Shown in pieces: positions 44,546 to 53,488 of a stretch of DNA of 64,000 bases. How positions within the stretch are numbered: the stretch's first letter is position 1; every line of letters begins with the position of its first letter. The position numbers and the translations under genes are program-made. The notes beneath the pieces are model-generated. The model saw nothing but the letters and a program-made list of their open reading frames with translations, did not search any database and had not been told where the DNA came from. This DNA is from Paenalcaligenes hominis (lineage in GTDB: Bacteria; Pseudomonadota; Gammaproteobacteria; Burkholderiales; Burkholderiaceae_B), in the NCBI RefSeq assembly GCF_011927625.1, contig NZ_JAATIZ010000002.1, forward strand, positions 310,001-374,000, in the 5' to 3' direction.

Positions 44546-44848
44546 TTATTTATTTATTTTAATAATCACATACTGATCATTACGGCGCTCGGCGGTAAAT
44601 TTCACTTTATCCCCAGGCTCTATGCCAGCTAATTGGTCCATTTGAATCAAGTACACCAATGTCATGGCAGGTAACTGCAAGGCCTCGATACTGCCGTGCT
44701 TTAATGTGATTTTTCCTGCTTCGGCATCAATACGCCGTACTTCGCCTGAGGCGCTGCCTTGTTGGGCCTGAGCAGAGCTGACCACGGCCATGGTACCAGC
44801 TAACACCAAGCCAACGGCCGCTACAGAACGAATAGATACTAAAGACAT
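44546..44848 (-). CDS. CusF-like periplasmic protein with altered copper site
   Basis: 100 residues with a signal peptide ending in SSAQAQ. The body SGEVRRIDAEAGKITLKHGSIEALQLPAMTL has the CusF beta-barrel pattern. E. coli CusF binds Cu(I)/Ag(I) through His36, Met47 and Met49, shielded by Trp44. Here the equivalents appear to be His51, Met62, Leu64 and Leu59, so only His and one Met remain. No CusCBA efflux genes are nearby. Confidence 0.75.
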   Translation of the reverse strand: MSLVSIRSVAAVGLVLAGTMAVVSSAQAQQGSASGEVRRIDAEAGKITLKHGSIEALQLPAMTLVYLIQMDQLAGIEPGDKVKFTAERRNDQYVIIKINK

Positions 44849-44898
44849 AGGTTTCCCCTTAAAATAAAGCTCAATTCATTTTACAACGAGGTTTTAGT

Positions 44899-45405
44899 GT
44901 GAACGAAGTATTTGGCAACTATGTATTGCGCGCCGCTACCCCTGATGATGTACCCCAAATTGTGAATCTCATGCGTGATATGGCTGAATTTGAAAAACTG
45001 CTGGATCAGTTTCAAGCCACCAACGAACTAGTACATCACAGCCTTTTTACTGCGGCACCTACCGCCCGTGCATTAGTTATCACCCCCAAAGACCAGCCTA
45101 ACCACCTCGTCGCGTATATTTTTTGGTTTCATAATTACTCTACCTTTAAAGCTAAACGTGGTCTGTATTTGGAAGACATTTACATTGCGCCTGAACACCG
45201 CGGTCAAGGCTTAGGTGGTTTTGTGCTAAGACAATTGGCTCAAAAAGCCATCGAACTCGATTGTGGGCGGTTTGAGTGGGTCGTATTAGATTGGAACCAA
45301 AACGCCATTGATTTTTATGAGCATCATGGGGCTCAGGTATTACCCGACTGGCGTATTGTGCGCGTAGAAGATAAAGCACTTATCCAGTTAGCGCGTGCCT
45401 CTTAG
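44899..45405 (+). CDS. GNAT-family N-acetyltransferase
   Basis: 168 residues. The acetyl-CoA-binding motif A is IAPEHRGQGLGGFVLRQL; LYLEDIYI and DWNQNAIDFYEHHGAQVLPDWRIVRV resemble diamine/spermidine acetyltransferases (SSAT-like). GTG start at 44899. Substrate not certain; polyamines are the best guess. Confidence 0.8.
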   Translation: MNEVFGNYVLRAATPDDVPQIVNLMRDMAEFEKLLDQFQATNELVHHSLFTAAPTARALVITPKDQPNHLVAYIFWFHNYSTFKAKRGLYLEDIYIAPEHRGQGLGGFVLRQLAQKAIELDCGRFEWVVLDWNQNAIDFYEHHGAQVLPDWRIVRVEDKALIQLARAS

Positions 45406-45454
45406 CCATTTCCATCGCCTATTCACCCCGAGGTCGATGAACTCGACCTCTGCT

Positions 45455-46333
45455 TTATTTCCAATAAGCCCCAGTTTGATGCAACTGATTTTCTGCCGCA
45501 TGCAGCCCACTTAAAGCCTTTTTTCCCGTCCGAGCTAAAATCTGCTCAATTAACCCTTCTACCAATGCCATAGCGGCAGTACTAGACGGAAAAAAAGAAG
45601 GCACTGAAGTATCAAATATCAACGTACATTCGGCTTCTAAAGCAATGGGTGCAACATGACTGTCACAGATCGCAATCACCTTGCAGCCACTTTCTATTGC
45701 CGCTTCATAGACACGTACACTTTCTTGTGAGTACGGCGCAAATGCCACTAGTACCACCACGTCACCCGCTTGAAAGTCACGCAGCTCCATCTCTAATGTT
45801 CCTGCCTCAGTACGAATCATGGTGACGCTGGAACGAAACAAACGATACAAATAATAAAAGCTAAAAGCGGCGGCATGTGAAGCACGGAAACCAGCCACAT
45901 GTACCCGTTTCGCTTTCACTATGGTTTCAACTGCTGGTTTTAATGGTGCCGCGTTAGCGGTGGCTAAATGCTGTACATTTTGGGCCTGAGCCTGAATCAC
46001 CCGATTAAACATGCTAGATGAGTTACGGCTGCGCATCACGGCTTCAGCTTGCTCGGTGTACGTCATGGGCGTTTGACGCAAAGACTGTACAAAGATTTCC
46101 TTTAACTCGGACCAACCTGCATAGCCAAGCGATTGAGCTAAACGTACCAGCGTAGCCGGTTGTACACCCGCCTGCGTAGCAATGGTGCGCATTGATGCAA
46201 TGGGGACGTCGCCAGGCTTATCGATTAAGTAACGTGCCCCTATTTGAAACTGAGGTGGCATGGACGCATAGTCCGCCTGTAATAACTGAATTAAGCCCTC
46301 TAAATCCTGAGGTGTTCGTTTTTTCTTTCCCAT
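45455..46333 (-). CDS. RpiR/MurR-family transcriptional regulator
   Basis: 292 residues: an N-terminal HTH_6 domain (MPPQFQIGARYLIDKPGDVPIASMRTIATQAGVQPATLVRLAQSLGYAGWSELKEIF) and a C-terminal SIS domain (RVHVAGFRASHAAAFSFYYLYR ... GDVVVLVAFAPYSQESV). SIS domains usually sense phosphosugars, but several RpiR members control amino-acid catabolism. Divergent from the aminotransferase operon, with an inverted repeat between them, so it probably regulates that operon. Confidence 0.86.
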   Translation of the reverse strand: MGKKKRTPQDLEGLIQLLQADYASMPPQFQIGARYLIDKPGDVPIASMRTIATQAGVQPATLVRLAQSLGYAGWSELKEIFVQSLRQTPMTYTEQAEAVMRSRNSSSMFNRVIQAQAQNVQHLATANAAPLKPAVETIVKAKRVHVAGFRASHAAAFSFYYLYRLFRSSVTMIRTEAGTLEMELRDFQAGDVVVLVAFAPYSQESVRVYEAAIESGCKVIAICDSHVAPIALEAECTLIFDTSVPSFFPSSTAAMALVEGLIEQILARTGKKALSGLHAAENQLHQTGAYWK

Positions 46334-46437
46334 TCTTTGACCCTATCGCCGCAGATGCGGCATTAAGACAACAAATCCAATGATTCATAGTGTTTCCTAT
46401 GGCTCAACCTTTGATTTATTTGTTTCAGGCGCTATGC

Positions 46438-46461
46438 TATAAGAAACGAATGTATCTTATA
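46438..46461. promoter_or_regulatory. inverted repeat in the rpiR-like/aminotransferase intergenic region
   Basis: TATAAGA (46438-46444) and TCTTATA (46455-46461) form 7-base arms with a 10-base spacer. It sits 49 bases upstream of the aminotransferase ATG and within the divergent promoter region; a plausible operator for the RpiR-type regulator. Confidence 0.5.
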
Positions 46462-46509
46462 AAAGCATTACGCAACACTTGATCCAGACCTTTTATAAAG
46501 TAGGTTGCC

Positions 46510-47862
46510 ATGACACACGTATTCCATCGTAATCCAAATCATTCCTTGCCTACTGCCATAGCAGGCGAAGGGATCGAGCTCATTGACCAAAACGGCAAAC
46601 GCTATATAGATGCCTCCGGTGGTGCGGCAGTCTCTTGCTTAGGTCATAGCCATCAAGACGTTATTCAAGCTATCCATCAGCAAATTGATGCGGTGGCGTA
46701 TGCACACACTTCCTTTTTTACTAATGAAGCCGCCGAAGAGTTAGCAACCTTTTTAGCGGAGCGTGCTCCGGGCGACCTAAATCATGTGTATTACGTGTCC
46801 GGTGGCTCCGAAGCCGTAGAAGCCGCTCTAAAACTAGCGCGCCAGTACTTTGTCGAGTTAAATCAACCTTCCCGCCGACTCTTTATTGCCAGACGGCAGA
46901 GCTATCATGGCAATACCCTGGGCGCCTTAGCAATTGGTGGTAACGCGTGGCGTCGAGCGCCATTTTTACCCTTGCTGACGGAAGCGCATCACGTTTCCCC
47001 CTGTTATGCCTACCGCGATCAAGCAGAGTATGAAACGGAACAAGACTATGCATTACGTTTGGCAGCAGAGCTAGAGCAGAAAATCCTAGATTTAGGCCCC
47101 GATAACGTGGCGGCTTTTATTGCTGAGCCTATTGTAGGCGCTACAGCCGGGGTATTACCCCCAGTTCAAGGCTATTTGCAAGCAATCCGCGATGTGTGCG
47201 ACAAATACGGCGTACTGTTGATCTTCGACGAAGTCATGTGTGGCATGGGCCGCACCGGTCACTTGTTTGCTTGCGCTGAAGACGGTGTTGCCCCAGACAT
47301 TTTAACTATTGCCAAAGGGTTAGGCGCTGGCTATCAGCCTATAGGGGCCATGTTAGCGAGCAGTAAAATTTACCACACCATCGTCAATGGGTCGGGATTT
47401 TTTCAGCATGGTCATACCTATATGGGCCATGCAACCGCTTGCGCTGCTGCGCTCGCAGTACAAAAAGTCATTGAGCGCGATCATCTTTTGGCCAATGTGC
47501 AAGCACGTGGCGCCCAACTACGCCACGAACTGCACGAACAGCTTGATGCCCACCCCAATGTAGGCAATATTCGCGGCCGTGGTTTAATGGTAGGCATTGA
47601 ATTAGTCGCTGACAAGTTTACTAAAACACCACTCGAGCACACCGCCAAAACGCATGCTAAGCTGCGTAAAGTCGCTATGGAAAAAGGGCTTTTACTTTAT
47701 CCAATGGGCGGCACCGTAGACGGGGTGCATGGTGATCACATTTTACTGGCCCCGCCTTTTATTTGTGATGCTACCGATATCACTCGCATCGTCGAGCTTG
47801 TTAGCGCTACCATTCACGAGGTGTTGCCTTGTGTTGTTGAACCTGTCGCTCTTCGCGCATAA
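46510..47862 (+). CDS. class III (omega-type) aminotransferase
   Basis: PLP enzyme of 450 residues. The SGGSEAVEAALKLARQY stretch, IFDEVMCGMGRTGHLFA, and the PLP lysine in TIAKGLGAGYQPIGAML are standard for the class III (ornithine/omega-amino acid) family. No pathway partners except an AhpD-like protein downstream (17 bases), so the amino donor is unknown. Amino acid or amine utilisation fits the nearby transporters. Confidence 0.87.
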   Translation: MTHVFHRNPNHSLPTAIAGEGIELIDQNGKRYIDASGGAAVSCLGHSHQDVIQAIHQQIDAVAYAHTSFFTNEAAEELATFLAERAPGDLNHVYYVSGGSEAVEAALKLARQYFVELNQPSRRLFIARRQSYHGNTLGALAIGGNAWRRAPFLPLLTEAHHVSPCYAYRDQAEYETEQDYALRLAAELEQKILDLGPDNVAAFIAEPIVGATAGVLPPVQGYLQAIRDVCDKYGVLLIFDEVMCGMGRTGHLFACAEDGVAPDILTIAKGLGAGYQPIGAMLASSKIYHTIVNGSGFFQHGHTYMGHATACAAALAVQKVIERDHLLANVQARGAQLRHELHEQLDAHPNVGNIRGRGLMVGIELVADKFTKTPLEHTAKTHAKLRKVAMEKGLLLYPMGGTVDGVHGDHILLAPPFICDATDITRIVELVSATIHEVLPCVVEPVALRA

Positions 47863-47878
47863 CGTTGGGAAATTCACC

Positions 47879-48421
47879 ATGGCTCGCTTGCCGTATGCAG
47901 ACTTAAATAATCCCGCTATTCATGACCTCGTCACTCAAATTGAGGCCGAACGAGGCAGTGTGATCCATCTGTACCAAATGCTTTTGCACAGCCCGGCGGT
48001 GGCTCAAGGCTGGCTCAATCATCTCACGGGGATCCGTCTTAAAAGCCAAGTATCAGGTGACTTACGCGAACTCATTATTATGCGGGTCGCCATTATCAAT
48101 CGAGCGCCTTACGAAGCAGACCAACACGCGCCTATTGCCCTAAAAGAAGGCGTCACCCAAGAGCAATTGGATGCACTCCCCAACTGGCAAGATCACACTG
48201 ATTTGTTCTCTGATAAAGAACAAGCCGTATTGGCCTATACCGATGCCATGACCCGTGACATTCAAGTGCCCAATGCCGTGTATGAGGCAATTGCCACCCA
48301 GTTTGATGCGCAAACCGTAGTAGAGCTGACGGCAACTATCGCGACTTATAATATGGTATCGCGCTTTTTAGAGGCCTTACATATTCACAGTGATGACATC
48401 AATCACACACCTATTCCCTAG
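47879..48421 (+). CDS. carboxymuconolactone decarboxylase/AhpD-like protein
   Basis: 180 residues from ATG 47879; the longer frame upstream overlaps the aminotransferase and is not used. Features: LNHLTGIRLKSQVSGDLRELIIMRVAIINRAPYEADQHAPIALKEGVT and LAYTDAMTRDIQVPNAVYEAI, ending in VVELTATIATYNMVSRFLEAL. This is the CMD fold. The catalytic CxxC of AhpD peroxidases is replaced by AxxE-type residues (APYEADQH), so alkylhydroperoxidase activity is doubtful. Likely operon with the aminotransferase. Confidence 0.8.
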   Translation: MARLPYADLNNPAIHDLVTQIEAERGSVIHLYQMLLHSPAVAQGWLNHLTGIRLKSQVSGDLRELIIMRVAIINRAPYEADQHAPIALKEGVTQEQLDALPNWQDHTDLFSDKEQAVLAYTDAMTRDIQVPNAVYEAIATQFDAQTVVELTATIATYNMVSRFLEALHIHSDDINHTPIP

Positions 48422-48457
48422 TTTTCTATTACTGCGGTTTAAGGGCGCTAAGCCGCT

Positions 48458-50044
48458 TTAATGATTAGGGTAAACATCTTGAGGCAAAGTGAACTGATCA
48501 ACTCGACCGTCATAACGTATGCTTTGCTTCATCGCCCAAGTAGATAGCTCAAATAAAATAGGCAAAATACCGTAATCCGTTAGCACTTCGGCGGCGGCCT
48601 CCTCAAGCACCATAGCACGTTGATCCTCGTCTAAGGTGCGCATGGCTTGGCGAATGAGCTCATCCAAACGAGGGTTGCTGTAATGACTCCAGTTGGTAAT
48701 GCCTTGGCCCAGTGCCGGGTCTGGCGTCATCGTTAATGCAATCAGCGGATTGCTCATTTCGCCCGTCACGGCAGACCAACCGGATAAATAACTGCTAAAC
48801 GCATACTGGTCGCGCTGCTTGAAAAATAAGGCAGGCGTGAAAAGCTCGACTTGCACTTCCACCCCAATTTGAGCCCACATCTGGGCAATAGCTTGGGCTA
48901 ATTGCTCGTCATTGCGGTAACGCCCTACTGGCGCCCCTAGCGATAACGTAAAACCACGAGGATACCCGGCTTGTTTTAATAGCTCTCGCGCTTGGTCTAG
49001 ATCGGGTAAGGGCGCTAAAGCAAAGCGTTCGCTTGTGCCAAAATTGGGATAACTTAATAAATTGCCTGCGGCTTGAGCAATTCCTTGCATCACCGTTTGA
49101 ACTAAGGCTTCACGATCAATAGCGAGTGACAAGGCTTTACGCACACGCTGATCAGAAAGTGGGTTTGCTCCATTCGTATTTTTCATGCCCTCTGGAAGAT
49201 CCGGGCCTTGATTTAAACTAACGTATAACAAACGTAGTGAAGGCATCTTCTGAATGAAAATAGAAGGCATTTTTTCTAATCGTGCAATATCCGCCACAGG
49301 CGGCGCTTCGATTATATCCACCACTCCTGTTACTAATGCCTCAACACGTTTGTGCCCATCTGGAATAGGCCGAAATATAACCCGGCTCCACGGGGGCTCG
49401 TCAGCCCAATAATACGGATTACGAGTGAGTACGAGTTCAGTGCCTTTGTGCCAGTGATCAAGTTGATAAGGGCCCGTGCCCGCTAAGGTTTTGCGATGGT
49501 CTAAAGGTGCCTGACCTAGCTCTGCTAGCCCCTCCTGCTGAGCCAAGCGTTGCGATAGGATGGGGATCATGGCTAAGTTGGCTAACAAAACCGGAGCTGG
49601 CCCATCAGTTTCTATTTGGACGGTGTGCTCATCCACCGCCACCACGCTTTTTACCTGATTTAAATATAGCGCATAGGAAGAAGGGCTATTACGAATTTTA
49701 AACACACGCTCGTAACTGTAGACCACGTCAGCTGCGGTAAAAGGGGAGCCATCACTAAATTGCACATTAGGTCGCAAGTGAAAAGTCCAGATGTTTCCTT
49801 CCACCTGCCACGATTGAGCTAACGCAGGAACCGCAACAGATTGACTATTTTTTCTTATGAGCGGGTCGAATAAGGTGGCCGCCAACTGAACATTGGGCGT
49901 AAACGACTGATAATGAGGATCAATCGCAGTGGGCTCGTCTTGGAGAGCCACCGTCAGTGTTTGTGCATGCAGCGCTGAAACACTAAGCCCTAACACATAG
50001 ATTAGGCGAATAACCCTCTGCTTAGTTTTGGTAAATAGCGCCAT
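48458..50044 (-). CDS. ABC transporter substrate-binding protein, peptide/opine type (SBP_bac_5)
   Basis: Periplasmic protein, 528 residues, with a signal peptide (VIRLIYVLGLSVSALHAQ). The family signature AATLFDPLIRKNSQ ... ALAQSWQVEGNIWTFHLRPNVQFSDGSPFTAADVVYSYERVF is clear, with VRKALSLAIDREALV later. No permease or ATPase genes adjoin it. It converges with the AhpD-like gene and shares the area with the symporter; probably part of the same nutrient system. Confidence 0.88.
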   Translation of the reverse strand: MALFTKTKQRVIRLIYVLGLSVSALHAQTLTVALQDEPTAIDPHYQSFTPNVQLAATLFDPLIRKNSQSVAVPALAQSWQVEGNIWTFHLRPNVQFSDGSPFTAADVVYSYERVFKIRNSPSSYALYLNQVKSVVAVDEHTVQIETDGPAPVLLANLAMIPILSQRLAQQEGLAELGQAPLDHRKTLAGTGPYQLDHWHKGTELVLTRNPYYWADEPPWSRVIFRPIPDGHKRVEALVTGVVDIIEAPPVADIARLEKMPSIFIQKMPSLRLLYVSLNQGPDLPEGMKNTNGANPLSDQRVRKALSLAIDREALVQTVMQGIAQAAGNLLSYPNFGTSERFALAPLPDLDQARELLKQAGYPRGFTLSLGAPVGRYRNDEQLAQAIAQMWAQIGVEVQVELFTPALFFKQRDQYAFSSYLSGWSAVTGEMSNPLIALTMTPDPALGQGITNWSHYSNPRLDELIRQAMRTLDEDQRAMVLEEAAAEVLTDYGILPILFELSTWAMKQSIRYDGRVDQFTLPQDVYPNH

Positions 50045-50136
50045 GGTGTCCTCCTGAAATGCTGTGCCGAGGCCTCTTCCCCTCTTACTAATAGTTGCAT
50101 TGTAATCGTCCCGCCTTATTGCGTGTTTTTTTTCAC

Positions 50137-50168
50137 AAAAAACCCCAAAGCAAGGCTTTGGGGTTTTT
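50137..50168 (-). terminator. terminator between the symporter and binding-protein genes
   Basis: Stem AAAACCCCAAAG / CTTTGGGGTTTT with a CAAGG loop, flanked by A and T tracts; it ends the symporter/small-subunit transcript (minus strand). Confidence 0.85.
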
Positions 50169-50186
50169 GCTGTGCAATGTCTAAAC

Positions 50187-50318
50187 TTAGAGCATTTCGC
50201 GCCCTTCTCGCTTTGCAGCGCGAATGTCTCTAAATAAGGAAACCAGCAATAAGACCAATATCCCTGCTGACATGACTGGCCAAATTAAAATATAAACAGA
50301 TAAGGCAGTTAAGCTCAT
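50187..50318 (-). CDS. 43-residue transporter small subunit
   Basis: ATG 50318 opens a 43-codon frame: MSLTALSVYILIWPVMSAGILVLLLVSLFRDIRAAKREGREML. One transmembrane helix and a charged C-terminal tail. The start is 14 bases after the symporter stop on the same strand, with GAGGTATTCC upstream giving a fair ribosome site. This matches the small putative transporter subunits often encoded next to sodium:solute symporters. Confidence 0.72.
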   Translation of the reverse strand: MSLTALSVYILIWPVMSAGILVLLLVSLFRDIRAAKREGREML

Positions 50319-50332
50319 GGAATACCTCTTAA

Positions 50333-52003
50333 TTAGTTTTGGGGTTGCGTAATGTTCATGACGGCTTCTTGCTCCTCGTGGAAAGCCGTCACTCGCTCGG
50401 ATAAGACAGAAAAATCAAAACGTTCTGTGCTTCTCCAGCTCATCAGCACACAAACAAATGCGCTCACGCCATAGGATGTTAATGAACCTAGCAACACCGT
50501 GTAGTCACGCAAAAACCCAACAAAATAGTACATCGACACAAAGGTGACTAAGGCGGCAACCACTACCGCCACAATACGTGGGAAGAAAGCAAATGCCATT
50601 AAGCCAGCCACTACACCAGCACCAATTGAGGCAGCCACCTCAAAAAACACCCCTATGGCTCCAGTTAAAGGTACGAGCTCAAAGCGGACTAAAGTAAATA
50701 AGAGCACGGCACTAACGACGGAAGTGGTGAAAGCACGGTTTGTCACGCGATCCCAGTAAAAGCTGACAATGACAGGGAACACAATCGCCCCCCATAAGGC
50801 TCCCACAAAAACCAGCATAACAAGAATATCCAAGCGTAAGCTTGCAAACACCACACCCAACATCGTGGCAATAATCATCGTAAAGCGCCCCCACCACAAC
50901 ATACGCTGTGGGTTGGGTTTGCCTTTAGCAACGTTCTTACCATAGATATCGGTCATGACAATCGCCGAAAGCGCACATAAGTCGGCATCAGCGGTAGAAG
51001 ACAACGACCCCACGACTAAAATAAAAAACAGCGCAATACCCAAAGGCGGCAAGTACATGGATGCCATCTGCGGGATGATATTGTTCATGTCCCCATTCGC
51101 TGGCTGAATGCCTGCAAACAGAGCCAATAAACCCAACATACCTAAACCAATTACCACCGCCCCATAACCAATGGTAGCAGTCAAAAAGGTAGAGCGAATT
51201 AAGTCTTCTCTGACAGCAAATAAGCGCTGCGCAATCGTCTGATTACCAATGGCGTAGGCTAAGACAGCCACAAAATAAGGAGCCCCCTGTTCTAATATTG
51301 CAGTAGTAGAAAAGAAATTCGCTTGTTCTGCACTCAACCGCCACATGTTATCGGCAAGAAAATCCGTGCCGCCAGCGTTATAAAAAATCAAAGGAATGAT
51401 GACTACAGCGGCCAAAATCATGGCAACAAGCTGCGCAAAATCAGTTAATACCGACGCTCTAAAACCAGACCATAAGGTATAGGACAGCACACCCAAGCCA
51501 GCAATTAAGACCCCTTGAATAAAGCTGAGTGGACTTAGGACTGACACCAGCGCCCCTGCAGCAGTGAAGTTGACCATCAAGCTGATACAACTACCAACCA
51601 GGTTTGAGCCTGCCATAATCAGTTGACTGGAACGACCGTGACGAGCATGAATAACCTCGGCAAGGGTATGTGCCTCGGGAGCGAGCTTTCTAAAGCGGCG
51701 TCCAAAGGGGTAAATAAACAAAATCATCAGAGCGCCCCAGAACCCATAATGAATGGGACCGGATAAGCCGTATTTAAACCCAGAGGTCGCGCTAGCATAA
51801 AAAGAAGCCGCCCATATCCACGTAGCAATCATGCTGGCAGCAGATAGACCAAACCCAACGGCGCTATTTGAGACCATATAACCATCTACGTTCTCATTAC
51901 GACGACTGATCATTAGTGACATTAAAAATGTCAATACATAAAACCCAACCAGCAATAATAATGCGGTGGATGTTTTGAGCTGAAAAAACTCCGTTTCTCC
52001 CAT
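50333..52003 (-). CDS. sodium:solute symporter family protein
   Basis: Inner-membrane sodium-coupled transporter, 556 residues with 12 or more hydrophobic segments. RRNENVDGYMVSNSAVGFGLSAASMIATWIWAASFYASATSGFKYGLSG is the SSS N-terminal core; YAIGNQTIAQRLFAVRE and VGSLSSTADADLCALSAIVMTDIYGK (sodium-site region) are typical. Some resemblance to urea/DUR3-like members. Followed by a 43-residue partner. Substrate unknown. Confidence 0.87.
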   Translation of the reverse strand: MGETEFFQLKTSTALLLLVGFYVLTFLMSLMISRRNENVDGYMVSNSAVGFGLSAASMIATWIWAASFYASATSGFKYGLSGPIHYGFWGALMILFIYPFGRRFRKLAPEAHTLAEVIHARHGRSSQLIMAGSNLVGSCISLMVNFTAAGALVSVLSPLSFIQGVLIAGLGVLSYTLWSGFRASVLTDFAQLVAMILAAVVIIPLIFYNAGGTDFLADNMWRLSAEQANFFSTTAILEQGAPYFVAVLAYAIGNQTIAQRLFAVREDLIRSTFLTATIGYGAVVIGLGMLGLLALFAGIQPANGDMNNIIPQMASMYLPPLGIALFFILVVGSLSSTADADLCALSAIVMTDIYGKNVAKGKPNPQRMLWWGRFTMIIATMLGVVFASLRLDILVMLVFVGALWGAIVFPVIVSFYWDRVTNRAFTTSVVSAVLLFTLVRFELVPLTGAIGVFFEVAASIGAGVVAGLMAFAFFPRIVAVVVAALVTFVSMYYFVGFLRDYTVLLGSLTSYGVSAFVCVLMSWRSTERFDFSVLSERVTAFHEEQEAVMNITQPQN

Positions 52004-52495
52004 TTTTCTTCTAACCCTTCTGCGTAAGCCACATCTTTTTTGGATTTATACATAGATGTTTGGCAACGCGCCGTTTGCGCATCAATACGATGGGCGGCAC
52101 GAACCCCACGCTGAAGCACACACTGCACGCACCTTAGGTACGCAACTACACCCCTTCGAAAGAAGGAGAAGAATTACAAGACGCCATGACGTAAAGGCTA
52201 TTGTCCAAGTAGGACAATTTTTAATTCGTCCACCTTTTCAGGGGCGGAGTGTTTTTGGAACGCTTCGAACGGATACCGTTACAAAGGTTAAGCGTGTGTT
52301 CAGCTCTAAGAGCCTAGTGACGTATGCCACTACAAATGAAGGTGAATAAGAAATGAAACCTATATAAAAACAAATTCATTTATTATGCACCTGCTCTTGG
52401 TCATAATCTGGCTAAAAACTAGCCAAGCTATGCAAAATACAGCCAAACCTTAGCATAGCCATTTAATCTTTGTCAAGAAAGGTGCCAAGCCGTAA
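52004..52495. other. 492-base intergenic region with a small inverted repeat
   Basis: This gap lies between the symporter start and the stop of the Ap4A phosphorylase (both minus strand). It contains the symporter's promoter, and an inverted repeat ATTGTCC / GGACAAT (52200-52206 and 52212-52218, 5-base spacer). A 97-codon open frame crosses it on the plus strand but has no family features. The 3' part (52330-52490) is A+T rich and shows nothing recognisable. Confidence 0.45.
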
Positions 52496-53359
52496 CTAGG
52501 TGGAAACAGCAGCTAAAACCTGCGTAACGCCCTGCTTTTTGACGAAATCGATGTGCTCTTTTTCTCGGACATAAATGACTCCTGCAAAGGAAAGCGCATT
52601 TAAAGAAATATCGTTGATGTGGTTTTGGCTGCGGGGCACAATTAAGAGCCAACCCTTTTGGATCAATAAATTTAACGGCGGCATAAAGCCTTGGGCGCAC
52701 TGCTGCAGTTGCATCTGCTGACATATACGTTGATAGCCTTGGTAAAGGTCTCGGGCATACTCGTAGGGATCGGATGACGGTTCGATATATGTAAATGCAT
52801 GAGGAAAAGGCCAATGCCGTTGTTGTTGGGCCTGGTATTCGAGCTCGGGGTCTAACTCTTTTACAAAGGGCATTAGACTGGCGTTCGTTGGCGCATCGGG
52901 TAGCCATTGCACGTGCAAATGATGTTGGCTAGCGCCGGCTTCGGGGCCACCATTAAAAAAGCCTAACCCACCGTATTCTGTCAGCAAGAGACTTAACGCT
53001 AAGAAGTCTTCGTACTGAAGACGACTACGCTGATCGGCGTAATCCACACGCGGTATGACTAGGTGTTGAGCGCACACTGGAAACTTATTGAGCACCGCAT
53101 GATGGTAGTCACCGAGCTTGCCGACAGTTAAGGTAGGATCAGGGGGTAAAAACGGGTTAAAATTGGCATGCTGAGTGCCGCCCGGGAACCCTTTGGGTGC
53201 CCCATTTGCTTTGGTCGACAAAGCAGGTACCCAACAAATTTGAAAATTCACATCGTGAGTTGGGACTGCTTCGGCATGGAACTTAATAGGTTGTAATACA
53301 CCGGCTTGTAAAGCGTGTTCCATGCATTCATTCATGCTCTGCATAAACGACGTCATCAT
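52496..53359 (-). CDS. ATP adenylyltransferase/Ap4A phosphorylase-like HIT protein
   Basis: 287 residues. Predicted to phosphorolyse diadenosine tetraphosphate into ATP and ADP. The active-site HIT-like motif is HHLHVQWLP (His-x-His-x-Gln form), preceded by NGGPEAGASQ; KFPVCAQHLVIPR and the C-terminal LLIQKGWLLIVPRS are typical of the APA2 type. The start at 53359 follows a GGAGA ribosome site. Confidence 0.82.
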   Translation of the reverse strand: MMTSFMQSMNECMEHALQAGVLQPIKFHAEAVPTHDVNFQICWVPALSTKANGAPKGFPGGTQHANFNPFLPPDPTLTVGKLGDYHHAVLNKFPVCAQHLVIPRVDYADQRSRLQYEDFLALSLLLTEYGGLGFFNGGPEAGASQHHLHVQWLPDAPTNASLMPFVKELDPELEYQAQQQRHWPFPHAFTYIEPSSDPYEYARDLYQGYQRICQQMQLQQCAQGFMPPLNLLIQKGWLLIVPRSQNHINDISLNALSFAGVIYVREKEHIDFVKKQGVTQVLAAVST

Positions 53360-53488
53360 GAGTGTCTCCAGTTTTACGGTCTGATTTAAAGGTAAACCAC
53401 CTTTAATTTGATGAGGCCATTAGGTGTTTAACACTACGGTTTTGGGCCGTTTTGTCCTGGTCGCTTCTTCTTTTTATAGAGTTTTATT

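Noticed and set aside
52056-52349. 97-codon open frame upstream of the symporter
   Set aside because: It has no recognisable domain, lies in the promoter area of a minus-strand gene and has an irregular Arg/His-rich composition typical of a chance frame.
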